Shown here in pieces: positions 57,522-64,000 of a stretch of DNA of 64,000 bases. The stretch is from positions 67,697,501 to 67,761,500 of the forward strand of contig CM032233.1 in NCBI GenBank assembly GCA_019009955.1. Reading direction: 5' to 3'. Every line of letters begins with the position of its first letter. Position 1 is the stretch's first letter. Origin of the DNA: Riptortus pedestris (lineage: Eukaryota; Arthropoda; Insecta; Hemiptera; Alydidae). The position numbers were made by a program, and so were the translations under genes. The notes below the pieces were generated by a model, which saw only the letters and a list, made by a program, of their open reading frames with translations, did no database searches and was not told where the DNA came from.

Positions 57522-58095
57522 CAGCAGATTTTCCTTAAGGGAAATCAGCTATTGAGGTCGTACTCATGCCGCGATTTTAGAAAAATTTCTTCAAATGTCC
57601 ATCGATCCTACCCAGGAGATGACGAAAATGAGGTCCGTTCAAAACTATATATATATATATATATATGTCTGTTAACACTCTAGCGGTCGCAATTTACGTT
57701 TAATCGTCACCAAACTCTATATTTAAACGTTTTATGCAAAAGACGGATCAAGTTCGTTAACGGCTGAAATCGGACCAGTGGGAGGAGGGGGGGTTCAGAG
57801 GGGGGGATTTTCGACAATTCAAAATATCTCCGTCACTATACGTCGGATTGAAAAATTGTATAGAACCAATCTCATAGCAAATTAAATTGACTATAAATAT
57901 TGTTATATACATTTATTCTCTATCTTGAATATTAACCGAGATATTGGCATTTTTATCAAGTGTAACGGACGAACTATGGTTCCCGCCGAAAGCTAGTTCG
58001 GCCGTTTCCGTAACTGATCGGCACTCGTATGGAGATTTCTCTATTGTATAACTTTACGTGGGAAATCTGCTTAGTTTACGCAGCCCCTGCGACTT
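57522..58095 (-). mobile_element. TA element, short form, nearly complete
   Basis: CAGCAGATTTTCCTTAAGGG, CAGCTATTGAGGTCGTACTC, CCATCGATCCTACCCAGGAG, short (TA)n 57645-57666, TCTGTTAACACTCTAGCGGT, GGGAGGAGGGGGGG, ATATTAACCGAGATATTGGC, then GGGAAATCTGCTTAGTTTAC and GCAGCCCCTGCGACTTTT. The last few bases (TGACGGACT) are missing. Confidence 0.75.
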
Positions 58096-58734
58096 TTCTT
58101 TACTGGTAAAACACTAGGAATTATTTACATTGACCCATCAATAAAGCAGAAAAATAGGATTTGAGATACCCAACGTTGTATGTGTTTTATTCTAGAGATT
58201 GAACTTTATTTTGTGCATGGCAATTGTGTATATATCAAGTATGTCTACTCCAAGATTGCACTGTGGAAATGAAATTAGTTTGCTGACGTTAACTTCCATT
58301 CCCTCGGGCATCTTCTGATTGGGAAAAACAAAACAATTTCCGTTATTCTAAAATGATTTTTGTATCTAAGACGTTTTATTTAATGCTAGAGGTATTAACT
58401 CTGTAAAAAATATATTCAATAATCCAAATAAAATAGAATAACGGGAAAATTGTGAAAACTTTTATTTTTTATCCAGGCAAATAATTTGATATATTTGTGA
58501 AATCTATAGAACAAAATACAAAGCTACAACAAATTCCCCAAATAAGCCCTAATGAAGTGTTGGGTGCACGTGTAACTTATAAAATATATTACTACTTCTA
58601 ACCTCACAATTATCCTAAATATGTGCCATTATTTAAAGATATGTAATTACTCACTACACGTTTTCAGCTAAACAAAGAAAGAACTACTTTAGAGTTTTAT
58701 TTTATTGGCTTTAATCATAATACGTTATTTTACA
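58096..58734. other. No gene seen
   Basis: Unrecognised AT-rich DNA. Confidence 0.3.
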
Positions 58735-58868
58735 TATATATATATATATATCTATATAGTTTTGAACGGACCTCATTTTCGTCATCTCCTGGGTAGGATC
58801 GATGGACATTTGAAGTAATTTTTCGAAAATTGCTTCATGAGTACGACCGCAATAGCTGATTTCCATGG
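58735..58868 (+). mobile_element. TA element, 3' fragment
   Basis: (TA)n, TTTTGAACGGACCTCATTTT, GGTAGGATCGATGGACATTT, TGAGTACGACCGCAATAGCT, ending GATTTCC where the terminal palindrome should continue. Confidence 0.65.
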
Positions 58869-59170
58869 CAGACTTACAGACACAAAAGTGATTAAAACAG
58901 GGCCCATGAAGTGCTGTCCAGCGATTTTGTTTATTTAATTTAGTGGAAGTGCAAGAAAGACAGGCTGTGCCAGCATCAAATTTGTTTGCACTGTAACCAA
59001 CTCATCGTCAGCAAAGGTCACTAAGGGGTAGTTAATAGTTCTGAAATTTTAGCACTAATTTGAGTTCAGCAATGAGTATGTATACGAAAAGAAAGTAATT
59101 ATTATTTAATAATGAGTTTATTCTCGCATATTTAATACTGATTGTCGTTTCTCGCATTGGAAAAAAATAA
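58869..59170. other. No gene; third copy of the 30-nt motif at 58929-58957
   Basis: GTTTATTTAATTTAGTGGAA resembles 2592-2622 and 3831-3860. The rest is unrecognised. Confidence 0.3.
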
Positions 59171-59349
59171 AGCCCGTCACGCAGGGGCTGCGTAAACTAA
59201 GCAGATTTCCCACGTGAAGTTATAAAATAGAGAAATCTCCATACGAGAGCCCAACAGTTACGGCCGAACTAGCTTTTGGCGGGAAACTCACTCGTCCGTT
59301 ACACTTAATAAAAATGCAAAGGTATCGGTTATTATTAAATATAGAGAAT

Positions 59350-59353
59350 AAAT
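59350..59353. repeat. AAAT target-site duplication (left)
   Basis: Repeated at 62091-62094; a single AAAT occurs at this place in uninterrupted TA elements. Confidence 0.8.
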
Positions 59354-59383
59354 GAATTGCTTATTTAAGAAAGGGGATAAGTC
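59354..59383 (+). repeat. Left terminal inverted repeat
   Basis: 30 bp, pairs with 62061-62090 with two mismatches (positions 16 and 18). Confidence 0.85.
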
Positions 59384-59746
59384 TTGAAATAATAACTTTA
59401 GGGAAAATTAAAAAAAAAACAGTTTTAAGTTGAAGGAAATGGTACAAAAATTCTAAAAAAATGTTTATATTACTACATTTATAACATGATACCTATAACA
59501 GTATCGCCATGAATTTTAAAACCCCTTTTACTGGGTTTATAGCATAATTATACCAGATGACTTATGCCCTTTCTTAAATAAAACCTGAAAAAGGAAACTA
59601 ATTAATAAGAAATGAATTATTCAAGAAAGATAAATTTGTATATTTATAAATTACACAGTTTAACTCCATAATTTTTGTTTGTAATGTATATTTAAACAAA
59701 AAAAAAATTCAAAAATAAGAAGGAAAAAAAATATGAAATCTCAAAA

Positions 59747-61671
59747 CTAATCATCTTCAGAGGTAGCATTCTTCCTTGTGGGCCAACTCAAGATATTGTG
59801 GAAAAACTTTTTCTTATGCTCAGGAATATATTGCATAGCTCTCTTTAAATCTACTATTTTGCCTTCTAATAGGGTTCTTCTTGTTATATGCCTGCACCAA
59901 AGAGATATGGGCAGGGTTGTTGTTTCCTAATTTGAATTCTTTTGCTGTAGAGTCGTTTATAAACTCGCTCACAGTGACGACACCTTTTTTCGAAGAATCA
60001 AACACAAATTGGCTATATTTGGATATTTTAAAGTTATCTTTTTCTACGGTTTCTGGACTGTCATTTTTACTAACTTGTTTGCTACGTTTAGCCTTAAGAA
60101 CAAAGGCATTTTTTCTCTTTATTTGATGGCTGAGCAGTTTACTCTGCTCAGATTCACAATTTTTTTTGTATAAAGCAGGCCACCAATTTTTATAATCTTT
60201 TATAAAACTTTTGTCCAGAAGATTTACGATAAATTTATTCGTTTTGCGAGTGGAATTCAAAATCAATTTGGTTACATCTCTTAATGTATAATAGCGGTCC
60301 TCTCGACGTAGTTTTCTTTTGATTAAACCAAAGTCTCTGTCGTTAGGCAGGAATGAGTGTCCTCTGAGAGGCAGCCTATAGATAACTTTTTGAAATCTAC
60401 CTGTATCTGTAAGTGCCATTAGAAAACGAATCACTGTGTGGTTTTTATTCTGCCCCGGGCAGTTATCAGAAAACAAGTGGAGGATTTTAGTTTGTGAACT
60501 CATGTTGGTTTGTATATAATGGTGTAGAAATGAGCACACTTCGTTCGGTCCTTTCTTTGCAAGTCCCTCATGATACAGATAAATTGCTGACTCCTCAGTA
60601 TTAACATTATGAACACCAAAAGGAAAGACTGATAGCTGCCTGTAATAGAACATATCTTGTACCGGAATTGATGGTAATGAAATATTTTGCATGTAATCAA
60701 ATGTCAGGCAAACTTCAGAACCTTCACTGGATTGGCACGTTTCTGTTTCTCTTAAAGCAGTGTAAAATTTGTTGGCCCTTTTTTTATGTACTAACAATTC
60801 AGTAGCGACAACTCTTTTTGCCTCTGGATTTAATTCCCCTTTCATACGTAGGGTCAGTCTTTCACATTCACTACACACATCAACTTGTGGTCGTCCGAAA
60901 CCTAAGTTAAATCTTTCTTTAAAAATTTTATAATAAAAAGAGTACTTTACGTTGTCAGTTTTGTATTTTTCCAGGAATAGTCTGTACATAATTTTGACAT
61001 TCAAATTAGAGCTTAAGTAATGGACGTCATTGGAAGAATAATGTGACAACTTACGTGGGAAAGAAGAAATGTGATCCACCATTTTATTGACCAATTCAGT
61101 TGGATGCATCTTCTGATTGGACTGCTTTCCTTGAAGATCCCGGGGACTTTCATTATTAAGAAGAAGTTTTTGCAAACGCCAAACTCGTTTCTTCGAAACA
61201 GCAAATATGCTTGAAAAAGCCGTTTTGCACACTTCCACATGTTTGCAATTTACCAATAAAAAGTATTTAAAAGATGCAGCTCGCTCTTTTAATTCTCTTC
61301 TTCGACTATCACCCAAATTTCGATGTCTTCTTGTTTTGACTGTATCTGATTGCATCAGTCGCTGAATGTAGATCTTGGCCATTTTTAGTACCAATCGACA
61401 ACAGTTCCCGCAGAATTGAACGTCGTTCTTCTTCAGAGATTCGTTAGAAACATTTCTTTTTACATGTACAGGATGGACCAGTCGTTTTTGCATCATACTG
61501 CTTACCAGAATAAACAGTGTAAGCCTTTCCTTGGACTCTTGCACTTTTTATTACATTACTTTTACATTTATCACTATTCACAATACCATTCCTTCTCTTA
61601 ACTGGTTCACTTTCCACATCCTCCTCACTACTGTCACAAAAGTTTTCAAACACATTAACACACTCACTCAT
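59747..61671 (-). pseudogene. Transposase-like gene of the CxCKKKC / SDNCPGQNKN arthropod family, nearly intact
   Basis: ATG at 61671 (MSECVNVFENF) is followed by an acidic segment and PSCTCKKKCF, the N-terminal Cys motif. An in-frame TAA at 61444 and a frameshift near 61325 interrupt RISEEERRSILREL and the following region. The main frame is then open to 59820: RRRELKERAASFKYFL, GFGRPQVDVCSECERL (zinc-type C-x-x-C), CLTFDYMQN, LHLFSDNCPGQNKNH, LPLRGHSFLPNDRDFG and NWWPALYKKNC. Another frameshift near 59850 moves to the true end, VDLKRAMQYIPEHKKKFFHN, stopping at 59747. Asp in TFDY (codon ~283 of the open 574-codon run), Asp in SDNC (~360) and Asp in PNDRDFG (~402) are a candidate DDD triad; this is inference. 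About 640 codons in total, with three lesions. It is the sole gene of the element. Confidence 0.8.
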
Positions 61672-62060
61672 ATTTTTTTTTTTTTTTTTAATCTGTAAGA
61701 GACTAATTTAACTGGAAAGGTGTGATATGCACTATGACCTGAGTAAAGTCACATAAATGAACAAGCAGGTATCAGGAAATGTTATCAAGCGTGTTATCTA
61801 CCTGCTAATGCCTTCTGGTAAACTCTGAACCCTTCAGGGTATCAGGATTAAGAAAGAATTAATGACATTACAACTCATGATTATTTTTGAAAGGGAATAA
61901 GTCATTGACTAAATCCCTTTCTTAAATAAATGAGATCTTATTTATCTGATTAAAGTGGTTAGAATGCTTGCCTAATTCCCTTCCTTTTACAAAACGATGC
62001 TCCGCGCTTAAAATAAATAAAAATTTTATTACGTCAAAAAGTAAATTTGACTAAAATCGT

Positions 62061-62090
62061 GACTTATCCCCTATTTTAAATAAGCAATTC
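62061..62090 (-). repeat. Right terminal inverted repeat
   Basis: Inverse of 59354-59383, ending ...AAATAAGCAATTC. Confidence 0.85.
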
Positions 62091-62094
62091 AAAT
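62091..62094. repeat. AAAT target-site duplication (right)
   Basis: See 59350-59353. Confidence 0.8.
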
Positions 62095-62333
62095 GTATAG
62101 AACAATATTTATAGTAAATTTAATTTGCAATAAGATTGGTTCTATACAATATTTTGATCCGACGTATGGTAACGGAGATATTTCGAATTTTCGAAAATCC
62201 CCCCTCTAAACCCCCCCCTCCCACTGGTCCGATTACAGCCATTAACAATCTTGATCCGTCTTTTGCATAAAACGTTTAAATATAGAGTTTGGTAACGATC
62301 AAACAAAAATTGCGACCGCTAGAGCGTTAACAG

Positions 62334-62392
<59 letters not shown>

Positions 62393-62528
62393 TATATACA
62401 TATAATTTTGAACGGACCTCATTTTCGTCATCTCCTGGGTAGGATCGATGGACATTTGAAGAAATTTTTCGAAAACCGCGTCATGAGTACGACCTCAATA
62501 GCTGATTTCCCTTAAGGGAAATCTGCTA

Positions 62529-62865
62529 ATAAAATGTGGTGATTTAAATATTGTACACTGAATATGACTAAAGCAATGACTGTCTTTTATTATAAACTGT
62601 CGCTTTGAATTACTCTATATATTATTAATAATATGATCATTGTGAACAGCCAAGTCTGGGTTGATCTGTGGTTGGGGCTCCATCTGCCACAGTATCACGT
62701 CGAACCAATAATATCTCAATTCACTCCAATAATTAATTAATTAAACCCTTTTCACACTGGGTATACGAGTTTTAGGGAACCACTTTGAAATAAAAAATAT
62801 TATTACAAGATAGGGTTCAAGTCATAAAACGGTTTGAATTGTGGTATTTTTACTGAAAAAATACT
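62529..62865. other. No gene seen
   Basis: Unrecognised spacer between two TA elements. Confidence 0.3.
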
Positions 62866-63668
62866 TTAATAAGTCACGCAGGCTGCGTAAACTAAACAGA
62901 TTTCGCACACAGTTTTATAGCATATGAAACTACGTATTGATTACACTTAACACCACCGTGAATATTAAGTGAATAAATAAAAACGGTAATGAGAGATCTT
63001 TCTGTCAATTTTTTAATTACCTCCCTATGGAAAGCGCCTGAATTGTAAACAAAAAGGTCTGCCAACGTCTCAGAGCTGAACAGATGGAAAGAAGAAAAAA
63101 TTACTGAAATATATCTGAATATGACATATTAAACTTATTGAAAACTATTTACTATATCTTGTACTGCAATTTATAATGAATCACAATAAGTTTTATCTCA
63201 ATCACTCAAAGTTTAGTAGTCCAAGAACAAAAGAAGGGGTGGTGGTCAACAGAACGCATTTGCTTCTCAAAGTAGAAGTTCAATGACAACATTATTTCCT
63301 ATTTACAACCTTACAATAATATGATTCATGATATAACAGCTATTATTAATTTGACATGAGTAGAAGTGGGGTTTACTAATGGCCGAAAACTAAAATATGG
63401 AAATATCTCGGTTAATGTTCAATATAGAGATAATACGTATATTACAAAATTTATAGAAAATTGCATATGCAATAAGATTGTTTCTATATAATGTTTCGAT
63501 TCAAGGTGTAACAACGGAGATATTCTGAATTTTCGAAATTCTCACCCACTGAACCCCTCCCCCTCCTACAAACACCGTTAACAAACTTGATCTGCATTTT
63601 TACACGGTTAAATATATCGAGTTTGCTAACGATCAGATAAATATTGCGACTACTAGAGCGTTAAGATA

Positions 63669-63715
<47 letters not shown>

Positions 63716-63852
63716 ATATATATATAATTTTGAACGGAGCTCATTTTCGTCATCTTCAGGGTAGGATCGATGGACATTTGAAGAAATATTTCGAAAATCG
63801 CGTCATGAGTGTGACCACAATAGCTGATTTCCCTTAGAAGAAATCTGATAAA
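62866..63852 (+). mobile_element. TA element, long form (~985 bp)
   Basis: AAGTCACGCAGGCTGCGTAA, CTAAACAGATTTCGCAC, the ~390-bp long-form block (ACACCACCGTGAATATTAAG, CCAAGAACAAAAGAAGGGGT), common interior, interrupted (TA)n 63668-63724, TTTTGAACGGAGCTCATTTT, and a decayed end TTTCCCTTAGAAGAAATCTG. Co-linear with 40785-41771. Confidence 0.7.
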
Positions 63853-64000
63853 ACCTAATTAATTCTATAATTGATCTTGGAGAAAACTTGATAGCAATGA
63901 TCTGAGAATATCATTTTATATTCCATTGAGATGGTCATGATTGAGAATTTTGTAATCATATATAATTAGTAATATATAATAATAATTAATAATAATAGCT
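63853..64000. other. AT-rich window end
   Basis: No feature seen. Confidence 0.3.

Larger units (their letters stand above)
59354..62090 (-). mobile_element. 2,737-bp DNA transposon of unassigned superfamily
   Basis: 30-bp TIRs (59354-59383 and 62061-62090) begin GAATTGCTTATTTAA and end GGGGATAAGTC, with 28 of 30 bases matching. AAAT duplications flank it. Subterminal copies of the TIR core TTTAAGAAAGGG/GGGATAAGTC occur inside (about 59566-59585, 61893-61907, 61915-61930), likely transposase sites. One minus-strand gene fills the element. The 4-bp duplication is unambiguous if the TIR starts with G; a 5-bp AAATG reading is also possible. Confidence 0.9.
59171..62528 (+). mobile_element. TA element, short form, split by a 2.7-kb transposon
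   Basis: Left part 59171-59353: AGCCCGTCACGCAGGGGCTG to ATAGAGAATAAAT. Right part from 62091: AAATGTATAGAACAATATTT through (TA)n 62338-62390 to the intact terminal palindrome (about 62504-62523) and TGCTA. Removing the insertion and one AAAT gives about 617 bp, matching other short copies. GAATAAATGTAtAGAAC is continuous in copies at 6870, 49375 and elsewhere. Confidence 0.9.

Overview
The window is repeat-dense, AT-rich animal nuclear DNA. The mix of non-LTR retrotransposon tails, tRNA-derived SINEs, piggyBac-type TTAA elements, Helitron ends, gypsy-like LTRs and arthropod-type orphan transposases points to an arthropod, most likely an insect (species not determinable here). I found no intact host gene. 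Every recognisable protein segment is a broken or truncated transposon gene. The long YIYIY, RERER and SLSLS reading frames are only translated (TA)n and (GA)n tracts.

Layout. 0-2 kb: two copies of one non-LTR retrotransposon tail facing each other, one with a 16-bp target-site duplication. 8.35-11.0 kb: a 2.65-kb DNA transposon with very long inverted repeats, a 4-bp target duplication and a decayed transposase. 11.3-13.0 kb: two LINE fragments flanking a tRNA-derived SINE. 14.9-16.0 kb: a Jockey-like LINE tail abutting a repeat-family member. 19.7-20.6 kb: a Helitron-type element. 22.2-22.4 kb: a 275-bp almost perfect palindrome. 23.3-24.5 kb: a TTAA-flanked short element and an LTR with a tRNA-Lys-type primer-binding site. 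28.7 kb: a Tc1/mariner-type MITE. 29.6-30.2 kb: a solo LTR with target duplication. 33.6-36.3 kb: a piggyBac-like element nested inside another. 39.3-40.2 kb: a palindromic satellite-like block plus a 300-bp (GA)n tract. 43.8-45.0 kb: a local direct duplication split by a second duplicated segment. 50.4-51.1 kb: an LTR chimera forming a fold-back. 54.8-55.9 kb: the sister copy of the outer piggyBac element. 59.2-62.5 kb: a 2,737-bp transposon inserted in a repeat-family member.

The dominant component is a repeat family called here the TA element, with roughly 20 full or partial copies. It has a 5' end with a small hairpin, a (TA)n microsatellite at a fixed internal position, and a 3' end made of a 20-nt perfect palindrome followed by TGCTA(A). 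Short (about 600 bp) and long (about 985 bp) forms exist. The structure resembles Helentron-associated (DINE/HINE-like) non-autonomous elements, but this assignment is inference. Because copies are so frequent, several act as natural empty-site controls for insertions into their siblings.

The most informative structures are the nested insertions. The 59.35-62.09 kb transposon carries a transposase-like gene of an arthropod family I cannot place in a named superfamily, with 30-bp terminal repeats and an AAAT duplication confirmed by uninterrupted sibling repeats. The nested piggyBac pair is confirmed by its sister at 54.84-55.87 kb, which carries the unoccupied TTAA site.
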